A stretch of 32,773 bases of DNA from MFKM01 sp038065115 (GTDB taxonomy: Bacteria; Patescibacteriota; Minisyncoccia; UBA6257; MFKM01). Of the stretch, positions 23,290 to 31,248 are shown one piece after another. A program made the position numbers and the translations under genes. The notes beneath the pieces were generated by a model. The model had not been told where the DNA came from and did no database searches. It saw nothing but the letters and a program-made list of their open reading frames with translations. Each line of letters opens with the position of its first letter. Position 1 is the stretch's first letter. The stretch lies in the NCBI GenBank assembly GCA_038065115.1, contig JBBTRS010000037.1, forward strand, positions 1-32,773. Direction: 5' to 3'.

Positions 23290-24494
23290 TAAGGTATTAA
23301 GCTTTGTAAAAACTTTTTAAAAATTGAAGGGTGGGAAAATCCTTCCTGGTTAAGGCCGTAAGTCGTTAAACCGACAGCCGTGGCAAATTCAGGATCGCCG
23401 ATTAAATCCTGAAAAACAGAATCTTTAACGTCAAAATTGGCTAGTTCCGGCAAACCAATTTGAACCGGCAACTTTAATTCTTGTTTGGCCAGATCAACTA
23501 TTCCGGGAATCTTAGCCCCGCCGCCGGTGATAACCACTCCGGCTGGTAAGTCAATTTTATGGTCAAAACCTTTGATTTCATTATTGACCATTTCGAATAT
23601 TTCAGCAAGCCGCGCTTCAATAATTTCCGAAAGAAAACGCTTGGAAATTTCTCCTTTCAGGGAACTATCAACTTCTTGTAAATTAAAAACTTCGCGCCGC
23701 GAAATTTCTTTAGCGAGAGCAAAACCGTAGGTTAATTTTATTTTTTCGGCAGCGCTAATGGAAATTCTTAAACCGACAGCGATGTCATTAGTGATATTGC
23801 CGGATCCATTGGGTAAATTAATGGTTTTAAGAATCTTATTCTCTTCGTAGATAGTCAAACCGGTGATGCCTGTCCCTATATCCACCATTAAAACCCCAAG
23901 ATCTTTCTGCTTCTTTGACAAAACTGCCGCGCTGGCGGCCAAAGGACCAAAGACCAACCCATGGATGGCCATTCCATTCCGTTCCAGGCACTTTGTGAGA
24001 TCGTTAACTATGGGGCTAAAAGCGCTAATTACCAAGCTGTTAACTTCCAGCCGGGTGCCGGTCATTCCTAAAGGATCCATGATCCCTCCGATGCCGTCAA
24101 CAAAAAACTCGCGAGTGATATTATGAAGAACGACGTAATTTGGAGGAAGATTTACGGCTCGAGAAGACTGAATAACTTTTTCAACATCGTCGCGGCGAAT
24201 TTCACTATCTGCCCGCGCCACTCCAACTACTCCCTTGGAAAGGCAAGATTTAATATTGGTACCATTAACATTGACATACACGTTTTTAACTGATTTTGGA
24301 GTAACCCTTTTAAGATCACTGATAATATTTCTTAAAGAAACGGTTGCCTCTTCAAAATCAACTAGAACTCCTTTTCGGAAACCGGCCGAAGGCTGTTTAA
24401 AAGCCGCCAAAACCAAAAGACGGCCGTTGTTTTTAATCTCCGCCACAATGGCCTTGATGCTGTTTGAGCCAATATCTAAACTGGTGATAATCAT
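23289..24494 (-). CDS. ftsA: Cell division protein FtsA
   Basis: Actin-like ATPase that tethers FtsZ to the membrane. A 401-residue protein. Phosphate 1 motif SLDIGSNSIKAIVAEI is at the N-terminus; the SHS2-type 1C domain follows (NVYVNVNGTNIKS, REFFVDGIGGIMDPLGMTG). Phosphate 2 is LMVDIGTGITGLTIY and the adenosine motif is VVITGGGAKIPGI. The C-terminus SIFKKFLQSLIP is an amphipathic helix of the membrane-targeting type. It lies 17 bases after ybeY and overlaps ftsZ by one base. Length and layout are ordinary. Confidence 0.95.
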   Translation of the reverse strand: MIITSLDIGSNSIKAIVAEIKNNGRLLVLAAFKQPSAGFRKGVLVDFEEATVSLRNIISDLKRVTPKSVKNVYVNVNGTNIKSCLSKGVVGVARADSEIRRDDVEKVIQSSRAVNLPPNYVVLHNITREFFVDGIGGIMDPLGMTGTRLEVNSLVISAFSPIVNDLTKCLERNGMAIHGLVFGPLAASAAVLSKKQKDLGVLMVDIGTGITGLTIYEENKILKTINLPNGSGNITNDIAVGLRISISAAEKIKLTYGFALAKEISRREVFNLQEVDSSLKGEISKRFLSEIIEARLAEIFEMVNNEIKGFDHKIDLPAGVVITGGGAKIPGIVDLAKQELKLPVQIGLPELANFDVKDSVFQDLIGDPEFATAVGLTTYGLNQEGFSHPSIFKKFLQSLIP

Positions 24495-24511
24495 AGTAAT
24501 TGAGCAACCGT

Positions 24512-25027
24512 TTAATTGCCTAGTTTCTTAATCATCAACTGTTCTAGTTTTTCCATCTTTATACTATCACTTTTTTTCCGATGTTGGAAACCGAATAAGT
24601 GGAGCAAGCCATGGATCAACAATCTTGAAAATTGCCTCCCTTCGGGAGATCTGCCGTAGGGAGAAAAATTGCCTGCCCGTTGCCTGCCTGCCGGCAGGCA
24701 GGCCTGCCTGTCCGATAGGCAGGAAGCCCTCGGCGCAGGCGGGGAAACTGGAACTTCCGCGTTAAGATATATTTCTCCGAGAAATTTTAATTTAGATTCC
24801 GGGTGAGGAAAATTTCCAGGTTCAACAAAAGTAAGAATATCGGTCGCTTTGTTTTTATTTCTGAATTTTTTATTCAAAAATTTCATTTCCGAGCCGGTAA
24901 TTAAAAAAATCGCCAAATGACAATTTTCTTTTTCCAGCAACTTAAGAAATTTCCGAGCTGTTTCTTTTATTTTTTTCTCGTAGAAACAATATTGGCTGTT
25001 TAAGCTGATAACCGAAATTCTATTCAT
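24512..25027 (-). CDS. ybeY: Endoribonuclease YbeY with in-frame palindromic insertion
   Basis: Metal-dependent RNase involved in 16S rRNA 3'-end maturation and ribosome quality control. The zinc motif HGLLHLFGFQH is complete and LKFLGEIYLNAEV is the preceding conserved strand. Between that strand and RLLIHG the family normally has about 25-30 residues. Here there are about 45, reading PAPRASCLSDRQACLPAGRQ then RAGNFSPYGRSPEGRQ. The extra residues come from several GC-rich palindromes (24636-24740), including the PAGRQ palindrome, inserted without breaking the frame. ATG 25027 (MNRISVISLN) is preferred; a TTG three codons upstream is the alternative. First gene of the ybeY-ftsA-ftsZ cluster. 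Confidence 0.9.
   Translation of the reverse strand: MNRISVISLNSQYCFYEKKIKETARKFLKLLEKENCHLAIFLITGSEMKFLNKKFRNKNKATDILTFVEPGNFPHPESKLKFLGEIYLNAEVPVSPPAPRASCLSDRQACLPAGRQRAGNFSPYGRSPEGRQFSRLLIHGLLHLFGFQHRKKSDSIKMEKLEQLMIKKLGN
24636..24740. repeat. Cluster of GC palindromes inside ybeY
   Basis: It contains CTCCC-TTC-GGGAG (24636-24648), the 22-bp perfect palindrome at 24682-24703 with the same core as in elements 1 and 3, and CCTGCCT...AGGCAGG (24703-24723). A GCCCTCGGCGCAGGCGGGG block ends it. The coding-strand sequence AGGCAATTTTTC / AGGCAATTTTC flanks the outermost hairpin as a direct repeat, as if left by insertion. Confidence 0.85.
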
Positions 25028-25173
25028 ATCCGGCAACGCAACCGCGACATAGCCTGGCTTCTTTTTAACTACGCGCGATTATTTATTGATTAAACTTTAA
25101 TATTACTGCGATATGTTTCTCGCTCAAATCGTTTCAAAACCGATTAAAACATCGCGTTATTATATTGACGCGA

Positions 25174-25383
25174 CTAAATTTCTCCCATTTTTTTGGCCTT
25201 TTCTATTTCTTTTTTCTTGGCTTCGCGATAAACAGCCGCGATTCGTTTTTGGCGACGATTAACCGGCCGATGATAAAAACGTCGTTTTTTTACTTCGCGA
25301 AGAATTCCGCTTTGCTTCATTTTCAGATTAAAACGGTAAAGAAGGCCAGTCACTGATTCTTTTTCTTTTTTTCTGATTTCCAT
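25174..25383 (-). CDS. rpsU: 30S ribosomal protein bS21
   Basis: A 69-residue protein: EIRKKEKESVTGLLYRFNLK, MKQSGILREVKKRRFYHRPV, NRRQKRIAAVYREAKKKEIE. The highly basic helical sequence with the FK/R..V..SGIL.E.KKR.F...P...R..K match is the bS21 family, a small-subunit protein near the mRNA exit and anti-Shine-Dalgarno region. It starts 7 bases after the HIT gene and has no visible ribosome binding site, so it is probably co-translated. The length is typical. Confidence 0.92.
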   Translation of the reverse strand: MEIRKKEKESVTGLLYRFNLKMKQSGILREVKKRRFYHRPVNRRQKRIAAVYREAKKKEIEKAKKMGEI

Positions 25384-25390
25384 GATTTTT

Positions 25391-25804
25391 TTATTTATTA
25401 ATATTTGCTAATTTGCTTTTTATTTCTGCTAACGACTCTTTGGGCGGATTATTGACCACGCTGTGAATTGAACTGCCACCGTCATCTTTAAACCTGGGAA
25501 TAATATGAACATGAAGATGATCAATAGCCTGGCCACTTATTTTACCGTGATTAATTCCAATAGTAAACCCCTCCGGCTTAAGACCTTCCTGGATAAATTT
25601 AATAACTTTTTTAACCGCTTCAAAAAGAAAACCCAGCCTGTCATCCGGTAAATCCAAAATTGTTTGGCTGTGAATTTTGGACATAACCATAGTGTGGCCG
25701 GGGGCTCGAGGGGCGGTATCAAGAATGGCCAAATTCCGGTCATCTTCGTAAATAATTTCAGCCGGTATTTCTTTTTTGACTATCTTACAAAATAAACATT
25801 CCAT
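25391..25804 (-). CDS. HIT-family nucleotide-binding hydrolase
   Basis: A 137-residue histidine-triad protein of the HINT/Fhit-like type found in most bacteria. The start ECLFCKIVKKEIPAEIIYED has the CxxC half-site seen in many bacterial HIT proteins; TAPRAPGHTMVMSKIH follows, and the catalytic triad is HLHVHII. The family hydrolyses nucleoside phosphoramidates or dinucleoside polyphosphates; the substrate is undefined here. It lies between hisS (33 bases upstream) and rpsU (7 bases downstream), probably as one operon. Confidence 0.93.
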   Translation of the reverse strand: MECLFCKIVKKEIPAEIIYEDDRNLAILDTAPRAPGHTMVMSKIHSQTILDLPDDRLGFLFEAVKKVIKFIQEGLKPEGFTIGINHGKISGQAIDHLHVHIIPRFKDDGGSSIHSVVNNPPKESLAEIKSKLANINK

Positions 25805-25837
25805 ACAACAACTGTCGTAATTACAGTAATTAAATTA

Positions 25838-27118
25838 TTAGTGTAATTTCTTTTTGACTTCTTCGACTAATTTGCTTAAAAAAATGGTTTCTTGAACGCC
25901 GGAATTCATGTCCCTGACAATAATCGTTTCTTCAAAGACTTCTTTTTGGCCAAAAATCAAAACCAGAGAGACTTTCTTCTTGTCGGCGGCTTTCAGTTGG
26001 GCCTTGAGGGATTTTTTACCCAAAGACTCGCTGACGGCGATACCGGCCCGCCTCATATTCTCCACTAAGACTAAACCTGCTTTCTCCGCCTGATCTCCCA
26101 CGGCAATAAAAAACGCTCGTGGTTTGGTTTTTAAATCAGGAATTATTTCCTGTTGCTTCATTACATCAATAACCCTTTCAAGGCCGATAGCTCCGCCAAC
26201 GCCGGACAAATTCTGCCCTCCGATTATTTCCATCAAATAATCATAACGCCCTCCCGCCGCCAACGTTGTTTTTAATTTCGGAACCTCTATTTCAAAAACC
26301 GTGCGGTTATAATAATCCAATCCCCTCACTAGATAAGGATCGGAGGTATAAGGCAAATCGTTGTCTTCAATAAAGCCTATGACTTCTTGAAAATGTTTAT
26401 TACAACTCTGACAAAGATGGTTAAGAATAACCGGCGCCGAAGACCGCAAGGCCTGACAATTCTCGTTTTTACAGTCAAGCACCCGAAAAGGATTGGCTTC
26501 CAAACGATGCTGGCAGTCATCGCAAAGTTCTTTTTTTAACGGCCGATAATATTCTAAAAGTTTTTTTCTATAAGTGGGACGGCAAACACGGCAACCAATG
26601 GTGTTAATCCGAAAATTTATATCCTTGATTTTTAGTAAATTTAAAAAACGGTGGATGGCAAAAATTATTTGCGCGTCATAGACTGAATGATTATCGGCTA
26701 AAATTTCAAATCCCCATTGACGAAATTGCCGCCAACGCCCGGCCTGGGGTTGTTCGTAACGAAACATCGGCCCGTAATAAAACACTTTTAAGGGATGAGC
26801 GTAATAACCTAAATGATGCTCCAGGTAAGCTCGGCAGATGGAAACCGTGGCTTCCGGCCGAAGCGCTAACCGCTGGCCTCCCTTGCTTTCAAAAACAAAC
26901 ATTTGTTTCTCCACGACGTCGCTGGATTCGCCCAAGGAAGCTTCAAAAAGGCCGGCTGATTCTAAAAGCGGAGTTTCAATGAAAGAAAAATCATATAAAG
27001 AGCTTACTTCTTTTCCCGCCTCCCAGATTTTTTCCCACCAAATTTGGTCTTTGGGAAGAATATCGGGCATTCCTTTAGGCGATTGAAATATTTGTTTTGT
27101 TTTTTTATTTAATGCCAT
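25838..27118 (-). CDS. hisS: Histidine--tRNA ligase
   Basis: Class II aminoacyl-tRNA synthetase, 426 residues. Motif 1 is around PLLESAGLFEASLGESSDVV. Motif 2 is MFRYEQPQAGRWRQFRQWGFE. The His-specific motif is LVRGLDYYNRTVFE, and motif 3 is GVGGAIGLERVIDVM. The C-terminal anticodon-binding domain runs from about residue 330. An insertion with four CxxC-like pairs (CRVC, CDDC, C-x4-C, CQSC; about residues 175-245) is likely a zinc or structural module and is usual for this bacterial subtype. The start MALNKKTKQIFQSPKGMPDIL fits the family. Confidence 0.95.
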   Translation of the reverse strand: MALNKKTKQIFQSPKGMPDILPKDQIWWEKIWEAGKEVSSLYDFSFIETPLLESAGLFEASLGESSDVVEKQMFVFESKGGQRLALRPEATVSICRAYLEHHLGYYAHPLKVFYYGPMFRYEQPQAGRWRQFRQWGFEILADNHSVYDAQIIFAIHRFLNLLKIKDINFRINTIGCRVCRPTYRKKLLEYYRPLKKELCDDCQHRLEANPFRVLDCKNENCQALRSSAPVILNHLCQSCNKHFQEVIGFIEDNDLPYTSDPYLVRGLDYYNRTVFEIEVPKLKTTLAAGGRYDYLMEIIGGQNLSGVGGAIGLERVIDVMKQQEIIPDLKTKPRAFFIAVGDQAEKAGLVLVENMRRAGIAVSESLGKKSLKAQLKAADKKKVSLVLIFGQKEVFEETIIVRDMNSGVQETIFLSKLVEEVKKKLH

Positions 27119-27223
27119 CTTATCTTTGTCTTTTCCTGTTTTTTCCGCCTTGCTGACTTATTTCTAATAAATAAACTTGGCGAGGCTGATTTACAACGAG
27201 AAAAAATGCTATTTTGGTTTTAT

Positions 27224-27766
27224 TCAATAACTCGGTCTCCCGAAGGCCATAGCGGATGTAATAGGCCAAATTCTTACTTTGGCCAAACCAACAATTCTTT
27301 CTTTGAGTAAATAACCCCAGCTTCGGGAATCAAAACTATAATTGCGATTATCGCCTAAAACAAAATATTGATCCGATTTTAAAACCACTTCTAAATCTCC
27401 GAAGGTTTTAATATTAACGGGAAGATAATCTTCTTTAAGCGTCATTTTCCCGCCCTGGCGGTCAAAAATCGTAATTTCGCCATTCTGGATCACTATCTTT
27501 TCATCGGGCAAACCGATGATTCTTTTAATAAAATAACTGCCGCCGACCGGTGGTTCAAAAACTATCACCTCGCCTCGCTGGGGTTCCCTGAATCTATAAC
27601 TTATTTCGTCAACCAAAAGATAATCTCCGCTAGAGAATGTCGGCTCCATGCTGGCGCCGCTGACCAAAAAAGGCTGGAATAAAAAAGTCCGAATAATAAA
27701 AACCGCCAAGAAGGAAATAATTATCGTCTCTAAAATTTCTAAGGTTGACCAAAAAATCTTTTTCAT
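27224..27766 (-). CDS. lepB: Signal peptidase I
   Basis: Membrane-bound protease that removes signal peptides from exported proteins. A 180-residue protein with one N-terminal membrane segment (about 10-32, TIIISFLAVFIIRTFLFQPF). The catalytic Ser is in SGASMEPTF and the catalytic Lys in SYFIKRIIGLPDE. The conserved GDNRNYSFDSRSWG box follows. This is the short, Gram-positive-like form. It is divergent from pth and would process the large exported proteins in this window. Confidence 0.95.
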   Translation of the reverse strand: MKKIFWSTLEILETIIISFLAVFIIRTFLFQPFLVSGASMEPTFSSGDYLLVDEISYRFREPQRGEVIVFEPPVGGSYFIKRIIGLPDEKIVIQNGEITIFDRQGGKMTLKEDYLPVNIKTFGDLEVVLKSDQYFVLGDNRNYSFDSRSWGYLLKERIVGLAKVRIWPITSAMAFGRPSY

Positions 27767-27840
27767 TTAATTAAAAAGGTTTAATGAAACAAAATAAAAG
27801 AGAATATCAAACAAAACTACGCTTTGAATACCTTTTGTAT

Positions 27841-27846
27841 TATAAT
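27841..27846 (+). promoter_or_regulatory. -10 box of pth, upstream of element 4
   Basis: TATAAT at 27841-27846 ends 10 bases before the ATG at 27856. Transcription would begin at or just before that ATG, which is now separated from pth by element 4. Confidence 0.5.
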
Positions 27847-27855
27847 GTTAAAAAC

Positions 27856-27900
27856 ATGGAAATCAAGCCCCGTAGTGAAAACTCGCCTGCTTTTTTATAA
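27856..27900 (+). other. Displaced original 5' end of pth (now a 14-codon ORF)
   Basis: ATG GAA ATC AAG, then the element, stop at 27898-27900. If element 4 and one CAAG copy are removed, this ATG reads in frame as MEIKPYFNMQNKFKYRLIIA into pth. It is thus the likely ancestral start, cut off by insertion. Confidence 0.55.
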
Positions 27901-28013
27901 TTAAATTCAAAGAGTTTCACCATTAGGCGTAACAAGGCATTACCTTCCAAGCTTCACTATAAATCAAGGTCGTAATAAAAAAGAATTTAATAAGGCGAGT
28001 TTCTACTACGGGG
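27868..28013 (+). mobile_element. TIR element 4 (146 bp), CAAG-flanked
   Basis: Left arm CCCCGTAGTGAAAACTCGCC(T); reversed right arm CCCCGTAGTAGAAACTCGCC(T), two mismatches in 21. Flanked by CAAG at 27864-27867 and 28014-28017. It lacks the 20-bp palindrome and so shows the uninterrupted left arm. The interior is AT-rich with AAAGAGTTT (shared with element 3) and AAGGTC near 27966. It lies between the pth promoter and the current pth start. Confidence 0.75.
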
Positions 28014-28029
28014 CAAGCCCTATTTCAAT

Positions 28030-28698
28030 ATGCAAAATAAATTTAAATATCGTCTCATTATCGCTTTAGGCAACCCCGGTCCTGAATACGCTACAACCTA
28101 CCATAACGCGGGCTGGTTGGCGTTGGATTTTCTGATTCAAAATTTAAAATTAAAAGCGGAAAATTTCCCGTCAGAAACGGGCCGGTCTTTAACTGAAAAG
28201 TTTAAAAAACATGATTCTTTCCAGTATTTAAAGACCAAAGATTATATTTTTATAAAACCCCAAACTTTTATGAATGAATCCGGAAAAGCGGTGGCCGCCG
28301 CTCTTAAGTATTTTTCCGCCAAAGACAAATCCAGCGCGAACGGAAAAATAAAATTTGAAGAAATTTTAATTATCCACGACGATTCGGATATTGAATTAGG
28401 GAAAATAAAAATTTCTTTCGGTCAAGGCGCCGCCGGTCATCATGGCGTGGAATCGATTATCAAAAATCTTAAAACTAAAAAATTCTGGCGAGCCAGAATC
28501 GGTATCCGTCCGGAGGCGTCAAGCGTCAAGCGTCAAGCGTCAAACAAAAAAGCCGGCTTGCCCGCCGACTTGTCCGCCAGAGCTTCAGCGGTGGCGGAAG
28601 CCTATCGAGCGAAGGCGGGCGGATTCGTTCTTAGAAAAATAACACCGGCGGATAAGTTAATTCTAGAGCAATCTTTTGAAACTAGTCTTATCTTTTAG
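28030..28698 (+). CDS. pth: Peptidyl-tRNA hydrolase with repeat insertion
   Basis: Releases peptides from stalled peptidyl-tRNA. A 222-residue protein with LIIALGNPGPEYATTYHNAG, whose His is the catalytic base, then FIKPQTFMNESGKAV, HDDSDIELGKIKISFGQGAA, and GHHGVESIIKNL. Between WRARIGIRP and GGFVLRKITPADK the family has a few residues. Here about 35 extra residues are encoded by four GCGTCAA heptamers and a nested GC palindrome. Current start ATG 28030 has no ribosome binding site; the ancestral start was probably ATG 27856. The 3' end overlaps the convergent FN3 gene by 11 bases. Confidence 0.92.
   Translation: MQNKFKYRLIIALGNPGPEYATTYHNAGWLALDFLIQNLKLKAENFPSETGRSLTEKFKKHDSFQYLKTKDYIFIKPQTFMNESGKAVAAALKYFSAKDKSSANGKIKFEEILIIHDDSDIELGKIKISFGQGAAGHHGVESIIKNLKTKKFWRARIGIRPEASSVKRQASNKKAGLPADLSARASAVAEAYRAKAGGFVLRKITPADKLILEQSFETSLIF
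28516..28543 (+). repeat. Heptanucleotide tandem repeat (GCGTCAA)x4 in pth
   Basis: Four perfect 7-base units inside the coding region. A change of one unit would shift the frame, truncating the enzyme's C-terminal part. Confidence 0.9.
28561..28622. repeat. Nested GC-rich palindrome in pth
   Basis: Outer arms CCCGCC (28561-28566) and GGCGGG (28614-28619), inner arms TCCGCC (28573-28578) and GGCGGA (28593-28598). It is read as AGLPADLSARASAVAEAYRA, a second case of palindromic sequence inside an essential gene. Confidence 0.75.
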
Positions 28699-31192
28699 CT
28701 TTTTCCGCTTGCAACGATTTATTCAATTCCAAGAGCATATCCTGGATAGCTTTGATTTGATCCTGAAGCGATTGAGCGGAAGATTGGCCGGCTGGAACAG
28801 AAACCGCTGACGGTTGCGAACTGACAGTTGACGATTGGGAGTTTCCGTAGACACTATTAATCTTTTCCCTGGTTTTTGGTCCGGCTATTCCATAACCGGT
28901 GGTTTCCGGTGTTCCCGCGCATATTATGCCGTATTGGCATTGAAATTTCTGAACCGCTTTAACTGTCAACTTTCCGTAATAACCGGTGACTATCCCTTCC
29001 GGATAAATTATTTTATCTTGAGAAAGCATTTGCTGAAGGATTTTAACTTGCTCCGATTGAGCGCCAAATTTAAACGGTCCCGTAATTCGCAGGGTGGAAC
29101 CGGTAATTTTGGTTGGCTGGGAACTAACTGATGATTGAGGACTGACAGCTATTTTTGTGGCTTCGGGCCTGGCTGAAATAATCACCGGCTGGGAATAATT
29201 AGGTTTTCGGTCGTAAGCATAAATGGCGTAATAATAATTTTTAGCATTGTCCAGTTTGGTATCGGTGAACCCTTGGCCCGTGCTTTCATAAATAGCCACT
29301 CCATCGGTTCTGGAAACGGGGGCCGCGCTTTCTTTTCTAAGAACTAAAACTCTGACAAAGTCCGAATCCGTCGGATTCTGCCAATTAAGAATAATTTGCT
29401 TGTCATAGGAACTTGCTTTAAATTCTCTTGGTTGAGATGGAGGAATAATGTCATCAACAGAACCTCCGCCGCCGCTCCACCCTCCTCCGCCGCCGCCACC
29501 GCCTCCTCCGCCACCACCTCCGCTAGGCGCCGGTTGAGAAACAGAAACGGGAACTGGTTCGGAATTGGTTTTGGCTGAACCCGGAGCGGTGAAAGAAGAA
29601 ATATTCCTCGCGACATCAAAAGCCAAAACCGTGTAAGTATAAGTTGTCGCCGAAGCAAGACTGGTGTCTTTAAAAGAATTAACGGTAGAGGTGGCGATTT
29701 GAACATTGTTTCTAAAAATTCCATAACCGGCCAAGCCGATATTATCGGTGGAAACGCCCCAGGAAACCAAAATTTCGGAAGTAGAAACCGCCTGCACTGA
29801 AAGCGCGCCTGGAACCGAAGGAGAAACCGTATCCAAAAATTCCGACGTTCTCAATGTTCCGTCAGAAGAAACCGAAGAATTATTGGAGCCATCTTTTGAT
29901 TTAACCCGAAAATGATAAAGAGCGGAAGAAGAAAGGCCGGAAAGAGTCTGGGAATGATTAAGAACCATTTGAGAATCAAGAACGGTTTGACTGCCATAAC
30001 TGGTTGTCAAGCCGTATTCCACTTGAGAATCCGCCACTTCATTGGTTTGCCAAGAAATCAAAGCGGAATTGGCCGAAATTGAAGAAGTGGCGACAGAAGA
30101 AATGGTTGGCGAAATAATATCCGAAGAAGGAGAAACCGTAATTAAAATTCGGCTTTCCGCTTGATAAGAATTTTTTTCTATAACGACTTTAGCGGTATAA
30201 GTTCCCGATGTTGAATAATTACAAATACCCGTTGCCGTGTAAGTGGATTGCGAAACATTATCGTATTTAGCGGCGTAAGGAAGAGTAATATCGGTGCCGG
30301 AATCAGAACGATTGCAGTAAAAAGTATAATTAGCGTTGCCGGAAACTGTGCCGCCAACTTGAGCGGTTAAGTCTACGACTAAAGGAACATTGCCAGAGAT
30401 GGGACTGGCCGAAAGAGAAACCGAAAGAGTAAATATTTGGGTGGTAACGGCAACAATATTGGAAATGTTGGAAATATTGCCCGCGTCATCTGTTGTTCTG
30501 ACGGCAAAATAATAAGTGGTGTTGGGGGAAAGGCCGACAACAGTGTAGGTTTGAGAATTACCGGCAGCCAAAGGCAACGGCTCACCGGTTAATTGAATGG
30601 CCGAATCCCAATTAGAAGCGGTAATAGTGGAAGCGGAATGCCTGATGTCATAGGAAGAAGCTGTTCCTGTGGAACCATCGTCTCCGGGAGCAACCCAGGC
30701 TAAATCAAGAGCAGTCTGAGCGACATTGGAAGCGGAAAGGTTAGAAACAGCCGAAGGAGCGGTAGTGTCAGCCGTGACAAATGCGACAGCCGCGCTTCCG
30801 CTAATTGCCGCTTCGGTGGTCATTCCTTCAGCCATATATGTTCCGGCAAAATTATAGGTCCCCGCCGTATTGGTCGTGGCAATATAAGAATAGGAAGTGC
30901 TGCTGGCATCCTGAATTACCGCCCATTTTATATGTCCTGCTTGGGACGTATTCCCTGAACCGGCGTTGGTGATCGTAAGTCCCGATGGAATGATTTCGTC
31001 TATCGTGTAATAACTCTCTCCGGTATTTATTGTCGCGGTTAATGTTGTCGTCAGTTGTTGCCCGGTATTTAGATTGACGGAAGAAAAACTTCTGGTGATA
31101 GAAGCGGCTGAAACCAAGCTATGAGCAGTTAAAGAAACAACAAGAGTAAAAAAAGTAATAAAAAATAATTTTGTCGGGGTTGGTTTTGCCAT
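28688..31192 (-). CDS. Secreted multi-FN3 protein with PG-binding domain
   Basis: An 834-residue exported protein. Signal peptide is about 1-29 (FFITFFTLVVSLTAHSLVSA). An N-terminal beta domain follows (about 30-140), then FN3 (about 145-252, ending AVRTTDDAGN), a PKD-like beta domain with two Cys (255-353) and a PapN/FN3-like domain (355-447, SQVEYGLTTSYG). Next are another FN3 (452-540), a run of 14 Gly plus WSGGGGS (about 555-578) as flexible hinge, and an FN3-like domain (585-680). Last is a PG_binding_1-like domain (GPFKFGAQSEQVKILQQMLS ... VKAVQKFQCQYG), which probably holds the protein to peptidoglycan, with a short C-terminal coiled helix. No catalytic domain was seen. Likely a surface adhesin or scaffold. 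Confidence 0.9.
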   Translation of the reverse strand: MAKPTPTKLFFITFFTLVVSLTAHSLVSAASITRSFSSVNLNTGQQLTTTLTATINTGESYYTIDEIIPSGLTITNAGSGNTSQAGHIKWAVIQDASSTSYSYIATTNTAGTYNFAGTYMAEGMTTEAAISGSAAVAFVTADTTAPSAVSNLSASNVAQTALDLAWVAPGDDGSTGTASSYDIRHSASTITASNWDSAIQLTGEPLPLAAGNSQTYTVVGLSPNTTYYFAVRTTDDAGNISNISNIVAVTTQIFTLSVSLSASPISGNVPLVVDLTAQVGGTVSGNANYTFYCNRSDSGTDITLPYAAKYDNVSQSTYTATGICNYSTSGTYTAKVVIEKNSYQAESRILITVSPSSDIISPTISSVATSSISANSALISWQTNEVADSQVEYGLTTSYGSQTVLDSQMVLNHSQTLSGLSSSALYHFRVKSKDGSNNSSVSSDGTLRTSEFLDTVSPSVPGALSVQAVSTSEILVSWGVSTDNIGLAGYGIFRNNVQIATSTVNSFKDTSLASATTYTYTVLAFDVARNISSFTAPGSAKTNSEPVPVSVSQPAPSGGGGGGGGGGGGGGWSGGGGSVDDIIPPSQPREFKASSYDKQIILNWQNPTDSDFVRVLVLRKESAAPVSRTDGVAIYESTGQGFTDTKLDNAKNYYYAIYAYDRKPNYSQPVIISARPEATKIAVSPQSSVSSQPTKITGSTLRITGPFKFGAQSEQVKILQQMLSQDKIIYPEGIVTGYYGKLTVKAVQKFQCQYGIICAGTPETTGYGIAGPKTREKINSVYGNSQSSTVSSQPSAVSVPAGQSSAQSLQDQIKAIQDMLLELNKSLQAEKAKR

Positions 31193-31204
31193 TTAATATT
31201 TTTT

Positions 31205-31213
31205 AGTATAACA
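31205..31213 (-). promoter_or_regulatory. Extended -10 promoter of the FN3 gene
   Basis: Minus strand TGTTATACT (TGn + TATACT), with TTATCA 17 bases upstream as weak -35. Transcription would start about 5-6 bases before the ATG. Confidence 0.45.
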
Positions 31214-31248
31214 TATTGAATTATTTTTGATAAAATATTTTTTACTGA

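Noticed and set aside
25153..25172. Inverted repeat CGCGT...ACGCG downstream of rpsU
   Set aside because: Only 5 bp of stem with an AT-rich loop and no T tract; too weak to call a terminator.
14551..28017. Elements as a REPIN/RAYT (Y1 transposase) family because of the GTAG near the ends
   Set aside because: GTAG is suggestive, but the flanking 4-bp duplications fit a cut-and-paste transposase better. Kept only as an alternative; no transposase of either type is present.
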